Shown piece after piece: positions 6,911 to 16,607 of a DNA stretch of 64,000 nucleotides. Under the pieces are notes generated by a model. It saw nothing but the letters and a program-made list of their open reading frames with translations, did no database searches and was not told the DNA's origin. Every line of letters starts with the position of its first letter. Positions within the stretch are counted from its first letter, which is position 1. Origin of the DNA: an uncultured Sutterella sp. (GTDB lineage Bacteria; Pseudomonadota; Gammaproteobacteria; Burkholderiales; Burkholderiaceae_F); NCBI GenBank assembly GCA_905206365.1, contig CAJLHF010000001.1, positions 1 to 64,000 of the forward strand. Direction: 5' to 3'. The position numbers and the translations under genes were made by a program.

Positions 6911-9900
6911 TCAGAGGCGGGCGATCGACGCCCAGACGCGTTCGAGTCGCTTCACGCTCACGGGCATGGGCGTGCGGAGTTGCTGCGCGAAAAGCGAGAC
7001 GCGCAGCTCTTCCAAAAGCCACCCGAATTCGACGAGGTGCGGATCGCGCTCGCCGCGTCGCGCCGCGACCGCCCGGAGCCACTCGGTCGTGAGACGCTCC
7101 GCGTCCCGCATGCGGGTACGGTCCCGTTCGGGGTCGTCCGCGTACCGATCGAGCCGGTAGACGATCGCCTTCAGGTAACGGGGATAGTGCATGAGGTTCG
7201 CCAGCGGCACCTCCGCAAAAGCATGCTTCGGGAAGAGGCGCTCCAACTGCTGCGTGACGTCCGAGACGAGCTCCTTCTCCGACGCCAGGCGCTTGAGCTT
7301 CAGGGGAATCGGCGCCGCTTCGCGCACGATCTCCACAAGCAAACGCGTCACCTCCCCCGCCACGAGCGTCAAGCGCCCGCGCACGCTTTCGCGGCGCTCG
7401 CGGAAGGACGCTTCGTCGGTGGGACGGGGATCGGCCAAGGCGGTTGCATTCAACACCGCGTCGACCACATCGTTCGTGAGCTCTTCAATGTTTTCGAAGT
7501 TTCTCGCCAACCCCGGGACGACGGACGCCTGCATCTGCTCGCGACCGAGCTCCCGAAGGCTCCGTTCGACAAATTTCACCTGTTCCTTGAGGGACAAACG
7601 GAAGAGCCGCCGGAGACCCTTTTCGTGCTCTTTTTGCGCTTCGCGCGGATCGTCGAACACTTCGATCGCACAGACCGTGCCCTTGTCGACGAGTGCCGGA
7701 TGCCCGATCAGGGTTTGCCCCCCGCGGGAGATTTCCATGAGTTCGGGGAGTTCCCCGAAATCCCAGTCCGTCACCGCGTCGGACAAATCCGCCGCCACGG
7801 CCGCGTCCTGCTGCGCGACGCTCCGGAAGGTTTCCTGGGCGGCTTCGCCGAGTTCGGCGCGCAGTTCCGCGAGGTTGCGACCCATGCCGAGCTGACGCCC
7901 GTGCTCGTCCACCACCTTGAAATTCATGATGAGGTGCGCGGGAAGTTGCTCCGACTTGAAGTCGCTCGCACGGCAGGGGACGCCCGTCGTTTCGCGCACG
8001 TCCGCTTCGAGCGCTTCGACGAACGGCCGCGTGCGCGTCGCCGCGTCGGCGTGCCGTTCGCAAAAGCCCGCCGCGTAGTCCGCAAGCGGCACGCAGTTGC
8101 GGCGCACCTTCTGCGGGAGCGTTTTGAGGAGCACCTGCGCTTTTTCCTTCATCATCCCGGGGACGAGCCACTCGCAGCGCACGGCATCGACCTGGTTGAG
8201 AGCGAACAAGGGGACGGTGAGCGTCACGCCGTCGCGCACCGAGCCGGGCTCGAAGTGGTAAGTGAGCGGCATCGCCACGCCCGCCATCTCCAGAGACTTC
8301 GGGAAGTAGGCCGTGGCGGCTCCCGCCGCCTCGTGCCGCATGAGTTCGTCCTTCGAAAGGCGAAGGCGCTTTTCCTCGTCGGGCGAGAGCACTTTCAACC
8401 ACGCCTCGAGCGTACGGACCGACGAAACGTGCTCGGGGATCACCTTGTCGTAGAACTCGAAAATCAGTTCGTCGTCGACGAGCACGTCGGGGCGACGGGT
8501 CTTGTGTTCGAGCTCGCGGATTTCCGCAACGAGCCGGCGGTTGTGGTGGTAGAAGGGGGCCTTCGCGTCGAGTTCGCCGTTCACGAGCGCTTCGCGAATG
8601 AAGAGTTCGCGCGCGAGCTTCGGATCGTGAGGCGCAAAGGCCGTGCGACGCCCCTGATAGATCGTGAGACCGTAGAGGGTCGCGCGCTCGAAGGCGACCA
8701 CTTCGCCTCGGCGCTTTTCCCAGTGGGGTTCCGACCAGGCTTTCTTCAAAAGGCCCTCGGCCGCCTGCTCGATCCATTCGGGTTCGATTTCGGCGACGCA
8801 CCGCGCGTAGAGTTTCGAGGTTTCCATGATCTGGCCCGCGAAAATCCAGCGCCCGCCCTTTTTGGCACGCACCGAGCCCGGCCAAATCCAGAATTTGATC
8901 CCGCGCGCACCCGCGTACGGGGGCGCACGGAAGTCGCTCTCGACCGTTTTGGAACCGATGTTGCCCAAAAGCCCCGTCAAAAGCGCACGGTGCACTTCTT
9001 CAAAGGTGGCGGGCGCCGTGTTGATGTGCCAGCCGAGTTCGGTGACAAGTCCCTCCAACTGACGCTCGACGTCGACCCATTCGCGAAGACGACGCGGCGA
9101 CAGGTACTTTTTCTTCAGTTCCGTTTCGAACTTCCGGTTCGAGACTTTCTCGGCCTTGGCTTTCGCGAACCAGTCCCAGAGCTTCACGTAGGAGAGGAAG
9201 TCGGACTTCTCGTCGGCAAACGTTTTGTGCGCCTGATCGGCCGCCTGCTGCTCGTCGACGGGGCGCTCGCGCGGATCCTGCACCGAAAGGCCCGAAGTGA
9301 TGAGAAGCACTTCGCGCAGGGCGCCGAAGCGGCTCCCCGCAAGGAGCATGCGCCCCAACTTCGGGTCGACGGGGAGTTTCGCAAGCTGTCGCCCGACTTC
9401 CGTCAGAGCCCCTTCGGCGTCGACCGCCCCCAATTCCTGCAGGATCTGGTAGCCGTCCGCAATCGCGCGCGGCGGAGGCGCTTCGACGAAGGGAAATTCG
9501 CGCACGTCGCCGAGCTTGAGACTCATGGCCCGCAGGATCACGCCCGCCAGATTCGTGCGAACGATTTCGGGGTCCGTAAAGGGCGCACGACGGTTGAAGT
9601 CGTTTTCATCGTAAAGACGAATGCAAATCCCGTCCGCAACGCGACCGCAACGGCCCGCGCGCTGATTGGCGGAAGCCTGACTCACGGGTTCGACGAGAAG
9701 CTGCTCCACTTTCGAGCGGTAGGAGTAGCGTTTGACGCGCGCGAGGCCCGTATCGACCACGTACCGGATCCCCGGTACCGTCACGGACGTTTCCGCGACG
9801 TTCGTTGCCAAAACGATGCGGCGCGCGCCGCCCGGACGGAAGACGCGTTCCTGCTCCGAGGCGGAAAGCCGCGCGTAAAGGGGCAGAATTTCCGTCGTCG

Positions 9901-11500
9901 CCGGACGGCTCTTTCGGAGCCAGTCCGCGGCTTCGCGGATTTCGTGTTCGCCCGGGAGAAAGACGAGAATGTCGCCGCGCCCTTCGGCTTCGAGTTCCGA
10001 GCAGGCGTCGTCGATTGCGCCCAGAAGCGTATGGTCGTCCGTTTCGTCCGCGTCTTCGATCGGGCGGTAGCGGACTTCGACGGGGTAGGTACGACCCGAA
10101 ATCGTGAGAACGGGCGCCTTCTTGCCGTCGATCGCGAAGTGCTCCGCAAAGCGCTCCGCGTCGATCGTCGCCGAGGTGACGATCACCTTGAGGTCGCTGC
10201 GCTTTTGCAGAAGGCGCTTCAGGTACCCGAGGAGAAAGTCGATGTTGATCGACCGCTCGTGCGCTTCGTCGATGATGATCGTGTCGTAAGCGGCGAGCAT
10301 GGGGTCCGTTTGGGTTTCGGCAAGCAAAATCCCGTCCGTCATGAGTTTGACGGTTGCTCCGGGAGACGTTTGATCCGTAAAGCGCACTTTGAAGCCCACG
10401 ACTTCGCCGAGCGGCGTCTTCATTTCTTCCGCGATGCGCCGCGCGATGGAACTCGCCGCAATGCGTCGGGGTTGCGTGTGGGCGATCATACCCGTACGAC
10501 CCCGCCCCGCAAGGAGCGCGATCTTCGGAAGCTGCGTGGTTTTGCCCGAACCCGTTTCGCCGCAGACGACCACCACGCGGTTTTCTTCGATGGCCTTGCG
10601 CACTTCGTCGGCGCGCGCCGAGACGGGAAGCCCCGGGGCGAGCTCGATTTTCGGAATCGGATTCTGACGCTCGGCAAAGGAGAGCCTCGGGCGGCGCTCG
10701 CCCTTGCGCCGATCGAGCGCGAGACGGGCGTGCTCGGCGTCGCTCCCGTCCGAAGCGGATGCACGACTGCGGGCTTCGGCACTCCGCGAGGACAAGCGCT
10801 CCGAGAGACGCACGAGCGCCTTGGGACGAGCGCTGCGGGGTTCGCGGTTTTCTCGGGCTTCGCGCTTCGCCTCATGGCTCGATTCGTTTTTGCCGTCGCG
10901 CTTCGCGTCCTGCATCGTTTCGCGTCGGGTGTCGCCCCGAGAGGCATTCCCCGATTCGGCGCGATTGCGCACGGGGCGCGCATCGCAGGAGCGGGTCGTC
11001 GCTTGCGCTTTGCCCTCGGGGGCGGCGCTTCCTTCGCTTTTCAGCGCATCCGCCCGGCGGAAAAGGGCTCCTTTTTCGCGGGCCGCGCCCGCGAGCATCG
11101 CGCCGAAGGCGCTCGTCGCCGCGTTGGGTTCGCGCACGGGAACGCGGTCGGCATCCGGGCGGGTAGGGGCGGACATCGCAGACTTGGCGGGCTTCGAAAC
11201 GCAAGCGGACGAAGAAGACGGAGAGGACGCGACGGACTTGGAGAGCTTGCCGGCGCAAGCCGGGGACTTCGGGGCGCTCTGCGCGGGGGTCTGACCGCGC
11301 TGACGCGCTTCGCGCTCCCGGCGCTTTTCCTCGCGGGCCAGCGCCTCTTCGCGAAGGCGCTTTTCCTCCTCGCGCTTGCGGGAAGCTTCGAGCGCCCCCT
11401 CGACGTCCGTGCGGACCTTGTTGAATGCGGCAAAGAGAGCTCGATTCGACATGCGGGAATGCCTTTCCAAAAAACTGGTGAAATCGTTTGAGGCCGACAT
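6911..11500 (-). CDS. hrpA: ATP-dependent RNA helicase HrpA
   Basis: 1529 residues, longer than the usual 1300 or so. It is a DEAH-box helicase that unwinds RNA and, in known HrpA, processes mRNA and rescues stalled ribosomes. Motif I GETGSGKTTQL near 313, motif II DEAH near 408, motif III SAT, motif VI QRAGRCGR, then the HA2/OB-fold and the long C-terminal HrpA-specific domain (DUF3418). The extra length is an N-terminal region of roughly 300 residues that is highly charged and of low complexity (REEEKRLREEALAREEKRRE, then Ser/Ala/Arg-rich). The start at 11500 (MSASNDFTSFLERH) is preferred because the reading upstream of it has no helicase homology. Monocistronic, divergent from yggX. Confidence 0.93.
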   Translation of the reverse strand: MSASNDFTSFLERHSRMSNRALFAAFNKVRTDVEGALEASRKREEEKRLREEALAREEKRREREARQRGQTPAQSAPKSPACAGKLSKSVASSPSSSSACVSKPAKSAMSAPTRPDADRVPVREPNAATSAFGAMLAGAAREKGALFRRADALKSEGSAAPEGKAQATTRSCDARPVRNRAESGNASRGDTRRETMQDAKRDGKNESSHEAKREARENREPRSARPKALVRLSERLSSRSAEARSRASASDGSDAEHARLALDRRKGERRPRLSFAERQNPIPKIELAPGLPVSARADEVRKAIEENRVVVVCGETGSGKTTQLPKIALLAGRGRTGMIAHTQPRRIAASSIARRIAEEMKTPLGEVVGFKVRFTDQTSPGATVKLMTDGILLAETQTDPMLAAYDTIIIDEAHERSINIDFLLGYLKRLLQKRSDLKVIVTSATIDAERFAEHFAIDGKKAPVLTISGRTYPVEVRYRPIEDADETDDHTLLGAIDDACSELEAEGRGDILVFLPGEHEIREAADWLRKSRPATTEILPLYARLSASEQERVFRPGGARRIVLATNVAETSVTVPGIRYVVDTGLARVKRYSYRSKVEQLLVEPVSQASANQRAGRCGRVADGICIRLYDENDFNRRAPFTDPEIVRTNLAGVILRAMSLKLGDVREFPFVEAPPPRAIADGYQILQELGAVDAEGALTEVGRQLAKLPVDPKLGRMLLAGSRFGALREVLLITSGLSVQDPRERPVDEQQAADQAHKTFADEKSDFLSYVKLWDWFAKAKAEKVSNRKFETELKKKYLSPRRLREWVDVERQLEGLVTELGWHINTAPATFEEVHRALLTGLLGNIGSKTVESDFRAPPYAGARGIKFWIWPGSVRAKKGGRWIFAGQIMETSKLYARCVAEIEPEWIEQAAEGLLKKAWSEPHWEKRRGEVVAFERATLYGLTIYQGRRTAFAPHDPKLARELFIREALVNGELDAKAPFYHHNRRLVAEIRELEHKTRRPDVLVDDELIFEFYDKVIPEHVSSVRTLEAWLKVLSPDEEKRLRLSKDELMRHEAAGAATAYFPKSLEMAGVAMPLTYHFEPGSVRDGVTLTVPLFALNQVDAVRCEWLVPGMMKEKAQVLLKTLPQKVRRNCVPLADYAAGFCERHADAATRTRPFVEALEADVRETTGVPCRASDFKSEQLPAHLIMNFKVVDEHGRQLGMGRNLAELRAELGEAAQETFRSVAQQDAAVAADLSDAVTDWDFGELPELMEISRGGQTLIGHPALVDKGTVCAIEVFDDPREAQKEHEKGLRRLFRLSLKEQVKFVERSLRELGREQMQASVVPGLARNFENIEELTNDVVDAVLNATALADPRPTDEASFRERRESVRGRLTLVAGEVTRLLVEIVREAAPIPLKLKRLASEKELVSDVTQQLERLFPKHAFAEVPLANLMHYPRYLKAIVYRLDRYADDPERDRTRMRDAERLTTEWLRAVAARRGERDPHLVEFGWLLEELRVSLFAQQLRTPMPVSVKRLERVWASIARL

Positions 11501-11703
11501 GTTAACGGCTTTGCGAACTTTCTTCCTCGTTACGGGCGCTTCCCGCGGTAGACTTCGGAAAAACGACCGTCTCCGAACGCCGTCGCCGGGCCCTCGGGTC
11601 CGAAGGGCGTTTTCTTTTCCGAGATGCGTCCGCAACAAAGCCGCGAAGACCGCCCGTGCGAGCCTTCGCCCATCCACACACCAACGAGATTAGGAGGACC
11701 GCC

Positions 11704-11979
11704 ATGGCCCGCATGGTCCAGTGCGTCAAACTGAAGAAAGAAGCCGAAGGGCTCCAATACCCCCCCTTCCCCGGCGAACTCGGCGTGAAGATCTGGCGCA
11801 ACGTCAGCAAGGAAGCCTGGGACGAATGGACCCGTCTTCAGACGATGATGGTGAACGAGTACGGCCTCAACCTCGCCGACCTCTCGGCCCGCCAGCATCT
11901 CATGGCACAGTGCGAGCGCTATTTCTTCGGCGACGCCGAAGGAATGACGGTGCCCAACTACGTGCCGCCCGCGCAGTAA
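11704..11979 (+). CDS. yggX: Fe(2+)-trafficking protein YggX
   Basis: 91 residues, full length. A small cytoplasmic protein that protects Fe-S clusters and buffers labile iron during oxidative stress. MARMVQCVKLKKEAEGL with the conserved Cys7, PPFPGELG and NVSKEAWDEW are signature stretches of the family, as is the C-terminal region with LNLADLSARQ and LMAQCERYFFG. Strong ribosome site AGGAGG at 11692 before ATG 11704. It stands alone, divergent from hrpA and convergent with rpiA. Confidence 0.97.
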   Translation: MARMVQCVKLKKEAEGLQYPPFPGELGVKIWRNVSKEAWDEWTRLQTMMVNEYGLNLADLSARQHLMAQCERYFFGDAEGMTVPNYVPPAQ

Positions 11980-12021
11980 GTCGTCCGCGCGCTTTCTCCA
12001 TAAGCGCGCGAAACGTCCTTG

Positions 12022-12070
12022 AAAAAAGGCCCCGAAACCGCATTCCTCGCGGCCGGGGCCTTTGGGTTTT
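12022..12070. terminator. bidirectional terminator between yggX and rpiA
   Basis: AAAGGCCCCG and CGGGGCCTTT form a 10-bp stem, with six A before it and TTTGGGTTTT after it, between convergent genes. Confidence 0.75.
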
Positions 12071-12109
12071 CGGAGCGCTCCGGCAAGCGCTCTTTTCCAA
12101 ACGGGTTGA

Positions 12110-12778
12110 TCAGTCGCCCTTCTTGAAGGTCTTCACGCCTTCGGCCGTGCCGAGAAGGAGCACGTCCGCGCCGCGCGCGGCGAAAAGGCCCACCGTAACG
12201 ACACCCGGCCACATGTTGATTTCGGCCTCGAGCTTTTCGGGTTCCGCAATCGAGAGCCCCTTCGCGTCGAGAATGGCGTTGCCGTTGTCGGTGACGAAGT
12301 CTCGGAGCGTCACGGTTGCACCGAGCGCTTCGAGCTTCGCCTTCACTGCGCGGGCCGCCATCGGGATCACTTCGACGGGGAGCGGAAAGCGCCCGAGCAC
12401 CTCAACCTGCTTCGACGCGTCCGCGATGCACACGAAGGTCTTCGAGACGGACGCGACGATCTTTTCGCGCGTGAGCGCGCCGCCCCCGCCCTTCACCATC
12501 GCGAACGAGGGATCAATTTCGTCGGCGCCGTCGACGTAGACGCCGATCTCTTCGACGTCGTTCATGTCGAGCACCTTGAAGCCGAGCGCTTCGAGGCGCT
12601 TCGTGGAGCGTTCCGAGCTCGAAACGCAGGCCGGAATCCGCTCGCGGATTTCGGGAAGCAGATCGATGAAGCAGTCGACGGTGGAACCCGTGCCGACGCC
12701 GAGGATGCGGCCGTCTTCGACGTACTCGAGCGCGGCGCGCGCAACGGCGCGCTTCAGGGCGTTTTGATCGGTGGTCAT
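12110..12778 (-). CDS. rpiA: ribose-5-phosphate isomerase A
   Basis: 222 residues. It interconverts ribose 5-phosphate and ribulose 5-phosphate in the non-oxidative pentose phosphate pathway. Family motifs: GVGTGSTVDCFIDLL (phosphate loop), SSERSTKRLEALG, YVDGADEIDP (catalytic Asp), MVKGGGGALTREKI (catalytic Glu/Lys), VIPMAARAV and ITDNGN-like VTDNGNAILD. The start at 12778 (MTTDQNALKR) matches the family N-terminus; an in-frame upstream reading adds an Arg-rich tail and is rejected. Single gene, convergent with yggX and divergent from the kinase gene. Confidence 0.97.
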   Translation of the reverse strand: MTTDQNALKRAVARAALEYVEDGRILGVGTGSTVDCFIDLLPEIRERIPACVSSSERSTKRLEALGFKVLDMNDVEEIGVYVDGADEIDPSFAMVKGGGGALTREKIVASVSKTFVCIADASKQVEVLGRFPLPVEVIPMAARAVKAKLEALGATVTLRDFVTDNGNAILDAKGLSIAEPEKLEAEINMWPGVVTVGLFAARGADVLLLGTAEGVKTFKKGD

Positions 12779-13116
12779 AGCGTGTACCGGAATGTACGAG
12801 GCGTGCGAAGCACGTCCTCGACGAAAGTGAAAGATGTCTCGGCGCACATTTTATCGAAGCCCGACCGCACGGGGCCTTCGACGGACGGCTTTTTCGTTTT
12901 CGAGGCGTGTTTATACGCCGCAACAGAAGCCGATAAGGTCACAATAACGGAAAAGGGACACACTTACTCGTTTTTGCGTTCCCCGAGTCCTCACCATGCT
13001 CGGTCGACGTGCCTCCGAGGCGCCTTGCCGCCGACCTTTCGAGAGATCCCGAGGTGCTTCCCCTTGAAGCGCTCCGTTAGAATCGTTTTGTTTGTTTTCA
13101 CCCGATTTTCGTACCG
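12779..13116. other. intergenic region between rpiA and the histidine kinase gene
   Basis: 338 bases between divergent genes. It must hold promoters for both, but no convincing -35/-10 pair is visible. It contains the AT-richer stretch GTTTATACGCCGCAACAG. No gene is seen. Confidence 0.5.
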
Positions 13117-15480
13117 ATGCCAGCCGATTCCTCCGTCACGGCGGTCGCCGACGCCTTTCAAAAGCTCACCACTTCGGAGCAGATTCCCAAAGTCACGAAG
13201 TACGGCCTCTGGGCGAGCTGGGCCGCGCTCATTCTCCTTGCCGCCTGTCTGATCGTGGTCTCGTTTCTCGTCATCGACTCGGAGCGGCGCGCCGAAGAAA
13301 TCCGTCTGCAACAGTCGACCGACCTCGTCGTGCAGTCGTTGGAGTCGCGCATTCTCGGTACGGCCGAGCTGCTTCAGAAAACGAGCATGCGCCTCATGCA
13401 GGTGCAAAACGGACGCTTTCCGATGGCGAGCGCCGAACTCTCCGCGACGACCCTCATGGAGGAGCGCCGCGAGGTGACATCAATCGCGCTCGTCACGCGA
13501 GAAAACGAAGTGATCCGCTCGTGGACCTCAAGCGTCTCGCCCACGATCGATCGTCGTCAGGTCGGAGCGCGTCTCAGCGACAAGGAACTCACGGCCGCCG
13601 TCGCCCGGGTGTTCATTACGGACACGTCCGAAATCACGCCGCTCTACACGCTCAAGGACACGCAGCTCGTCTATGCGGACTTGATCGTGCCGACACCTTC
13701 CTCGCAACAGGTGCTGGTTGCGCGCGTCGACCTTTCGCGACTTTTGACGAGCGCCGTGCGTTTTTCCTCGAACGACCGCTACCGCTTCGTCTTTCTTGAA
13801 AACGGCAACTACGTGCTCGAAGGCGACCGCGAGCAGTCGACGGACGCGGAAAACGCCGTACGGTATGAGGCGCCGCTCACGCTCCTCGGCCGCCGGAGCG
13901 ACGTCAAAACGACGATCGTCGGGACGAGCTTCGATCATGCGCTCTCCGCCACGAACAAGGTGCCCGTCTTTCTCGTTGCGGGCCTTTCGGTCATGCTCGC
14001 GCTGACGCTTGCGTGGCTCTTTTACTACCAGCGCCAGCAGCACCGCTCGCACCGCCTCCTTGCGGCCGAATATTCGCTTCGACGCGCCATGTCGGAATCG
14101 GCCGTTGTGGGATTGCGCGTGACGGACCGCGAAGGGCGCATCATTTACGTGAACGAAACCTTCCAGAAGATTCTCGGCTGCGAAGCCTCGGACCTTCTCG
14201 GGCAGCGACCGCCCTACACCTATTGGCTCGAAGACATTCACGAGCAGCTCGACGGGATTCTCAAAGCGGGCAACCCCACTCCCGAGCCCGTCACGTTCCT
14301 CGCACGGCGCAAGTCGGGTGAAGTCTTTCACGCCGAAGTGCGTCTTTCCTCGCTCGAAGACGAAAACGGGCGCAGCCTCGGCTACATCGGAGCGCTTTAC
14401 GACGTGACCGCGCAAGCGCTCGCGCGTGAAGAGGTGTTGGCTGCGAACGACCGCTTCACGCGCGTCGTGCAGTCGTTGAATTCGTCCCTCGCGGTACTCT
14501 CCGACTCGGACGAACTTTATTTTGCGAACCGCGGCTACGATCGGCTTTTCGGCCGCACGTCCGAAGGGGCCGTACGGCTTCTCGAGAAGCTCAGAACGTT
14601 GCCCGAAGCCGAACACCGCGAAGGTCTCTACGACGAGACGACCGAGCGGTGGTTCGACGTGCGCGTGCAGCCCCTTGTTTGGACGAAGGGCGAAAACGCG
14701 CGCCTCATGATCGCAACCGACATCACGGCGCGACGCGAACTCGAAATCGCCCGCGAGCAACAACTGCGACGCGCCGAAGCAACGCAGCGACTCGTGACGA
14801 TGGGCGAGATGGCGAGCTCCCTCGCACACGAACTCAATCAACCGCTTGCGGCCATTTCCAATTACGCCGGGGGTGCCTACACGATGCTCGACAACGGGAC
14901 GCTTTCGAACGAGCGGTGTCGGACGGCGTTCGAGCGCATCGAAAACCAGGCGGTGCGCGCGGGGAAGATCATCCAGCGCATCCGGGGCTTTGCAAAGAAG
15001 ACGGACGCGAAGCTCGAGCCCGTGCTCGTCTCGAAGGTAATTCAGGAAACGATGGAACTCGCCAACATTCAGGCCCGGAAACTCAACGCACGCCTGGAGA
15101 TCGACCTCGAGGAGGGTCTTCCCACGCTCCGCGGCGACGAAGTAATGTTGGAGCAGCTTCTCCTGAATCTCCTTAAAAACGCCATGGAAGCTGTTTTCGA
15201 AAGCGACAACCACACGATTCGGGTACGGGTCGCACGCCTTGAAGCGTCTCAAAACATGGTACGCTTTGAGGTCATCGACCACGGTCCGGGCATTTCCGAC
15301 GAGGAAAAAGCGCGGCTTTTCGACGCCTTCTACTCGACGAAGTCCGAAGGCATGGGAATGGGGCTCAACATCTGCCGCTCGATTGCGGAGCTTCACGGGG
15401 GCCGGCTCGGCATCACCGACACTCCGGGGGGCGGCGCCACGTTCTCCTTTACCGTACCCGTCTGGACGGGCGAGGCCTGA
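13117..15480 (+). CDS. membrane PAS-domain sensor histidine kinase (FixL/DctB-like)
   Basis: 787 residues. TM1 at about 29-51 and TM2 at about 281-305 enclose a periplasmic sensing region of about 230 residues. Two PAS-like domains follow (about 320-435 and 440-550; GLRVTDREGRIIYVNETFQ marks the first). Then come the H-box SSLAHELNQPLAAISNYAGG (phospho-accepting His near 571), N-box LLLNLLKNAMEAV near 679, G1 DHGPGIS near 720 and G2 GMGMGLNICRSI near 744. The HELNQPL form of the H-box is that of FixL/DctB-type kinases that partner FixJ-type regulators, and such a regulator follows 107 bases later. The signal is unknown. No heme ligand or other cofactor motif is recognisable in the PAS domains. 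Confidence 0.88.
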   Translation: MPADSSVTAVADAFQKLTTSEQIPKVTKYGLWASWAALILLAACLIVVSFLVIDSERRAEEIRLQQSTDLVVQSLESRILGTAELLQKTSMRLMQVQNGRFPMASAELSATTLMEERREVTSIALVTRENEVIRSWTSSVSPTIDRRQVGARLSDKELTAAVARVFITDTSEITPLYTLKDTQLVYADLIVPTPSSQQVLVARVDLSRLLTSAVRFSSNDRYRFVFLENGNYVLEGDREQSTDAENAVRYEAPLTLLGRRSDVKTTIVGTSFDHALSATNKVPVFLVAGLSVMLALTLAWLFYYQRQQHRSHRLLAAEYSLRRAMSESAVVGLRVTDREGRIIYVNETFQKILGCEASDLLGQRPPYTYWLEDIHEQLDGILKAGNPTPEPVTFLARRKSGEVFHAEVRLSSLEDENGRSLGYIGALYDVTAQALAREEVLAANDRFTRVVQSLNSSLAVLSDSDELYFANRGYDRLFGRTSEGAVRLLEKLRTLPEAEHREGLYDETTERWFDVRVQPLVWTKGENARLMIATDITARRELEIAREQQLRRAEATQRLVTMGEMASSLAHELNQPLAAISNYAGGAYTMLDNGTLSNERCRTAFERIENQAVRAGKIIQRIRGFAKKTDAKLEPVLVSKVIQETMELANIQARKLNARLEIDLEEGLPTLRGDEVMLEQLLLNLLKNAMEAVFESDNHTIRVRVARLEASQNMVRFEVIDHGPGISDEEKARLFDAFYSTKSEGMGMGLNICRSIAELHGGRLGITDTPGGGATFSFTVPVWTGEA

Positions 15481-15587
15481 GACCGTTCGATACCACCCGA
15501 CCCTAAGGAAGAGCCTGCGGCGCCGAGACCACGTCGCCGCAAGCCCGTTAAACTTTTAGAGCAATTATTTCGAGGAGACTGCTCAGA

Positions 15588-16364
15588 ATGCTTCCTTACG
15601 ACTACGGCGCCGATTCGCCGAACGTGCCCGGCATCGTCTACATCGTCGACGACGACCTTGACGTGCGCGATTCGCTCAAGTGGCTACTCGAAGCCAACGA
15701 CTACCGCGTCGAAGATTACGAAAGCGGCGAAACGTTCATCGCGCAGTTCAACGAAAACGTTCCGTCCGTGATTCTGTGCGACCTGCGCATGCCCGGCATG
15801 TCGGGTGCGGACGTTCAGGATCACCTCCTCAAGCGTCGCGTCGACGCGCCCTTCATCTTCATCACCGGCCACGGCGACGTGCCGCAGGCGGTCGAAGCCT
15901 TCAAGAAGGGGGCGGTCGACTTCATCCAGAAGCCCTTCAAGCAGCAGCAGGTGAAGGAACTCGTCAACCGCATGCTGGAGCGCGCCCGCGAAATCCGCCG
16001 TCGCCGCCTTGAGATGCTCCAAAACCGCTCGCTCATCGAAAAGCTGACGCCGCGCGAACAGCAGGTGCTCGACCGCATCGTGCACGGGCGCTTGAACAAG
16101 CAAATCGCCGACGACCTCGGGATCTCGATCAAGACCGTCGAAGCGCACCGCGCCTCGATCATGGACAAGACGGGTTCCGGCACGGTCGCCGACCTGATGC
16201 GCGTCGTTCTGAAGTCGGAACTCTTCCCGCAGCTGAGTTCGACCCTTGCGGAAATCGTCTCGTCTCTGCCCGGCCACACGGCCGAAACGGGGCTCCCGCA
16301 CTCGACCGAGATCGAAGAACGCGCTCTGCGCCACGACCGCTATCCGAACGGCGGCCGTTATTGA
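15588..16364 (+). CDS. FixJ/NarL-type response regulator
   Basis: 258 residues. Receiver domain (about 15-130): acidic pocket DDD at 21-23, phosphorylated Asp near 65 in CDLRMPGMSG, Thr in FITGHGD and Lys in FIQKPF. LuxR/FixJ-type helix-turn-helix (about 150-212): LTPREQQVLDRIVHGRLNKQIADDLGISIKTVEAHRA. The C-terminal 45 residues are family-variable. It is the likely partner of the kinase just upstream. Strong ribosome site CGAGGAGA. The target genes are not evident: the next genes are a decayed mobile element and folD. Confidence 0.9.
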   Translation: MLPYDYGADSPNVPGIVYIVDDDLDVRDSLKWLLEANDYRVEDYESGETFIAQFNENVPSVILCDLRMPGMSGADVQDHLLKRRVDAPFIFITGHGDVPQAVEAFKKGAVDFIQKPFKQQQVKELVNRMLERAREIRRRRLEMLQNRSLIEKLTPREQQVLDRIVHGRLNKQIADDLGISIKTVEAHRASIMDKTGSGTVADLMRVVLKSELFPQLSSTLAEIVSSLPGHTAETGLPHSTEIEERALRHDRYPNGGRY

Positions 16365-16380
16365 TCGATCGGTTTGAGCA

Positions 16381-16460
16381 CTCGGGCCGGTCCGACCGGC
16401 CCGAGAGCGTGATGTTCAGCGACGAGGCACTCCGAAAGGGGTGCCTCGTCGTCGTTTCGG
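16381..16460 (+). terminator. tandem hairpins after the response regulator
   Basis: Two perfect 10-bp stems in series, CTCGGGCCGG with CCGGCCCGAG (16381-16405) and GACGAGGCAC with GTGCCTCGTC (16421-16450). The second is followed by GTCGTTTCG. The T-run is poor, so termination is likely but not certain. Confidence 0.6.
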
Positions 16461-16607
16461 GGGCGGACGTCGATCGGATCCGCCGACGACGGCTCGATTA
16501 CCGCTACACTCGGAGAATCTCTTTTCATCTTCCGAGGACATCCCGTCAACCACCCCTCCTTGAAAGGAGAGACTTGAGCAATCAAGCCGGTTGACCGGCC
16601 TCAGTGA

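Noticed and set aside
6812..11491. 1559-residue plus-strand frame opposite hrpA
   Set aside because: Arg/Val/Ala-rich shadow of hrpA with no domain; hrpA motifs are complete on the other strand.
13528..15396. 622-residue minus-strand frame opposite the histidine kinase
   Set aside because: Shadow of the kinase gene; no motif.
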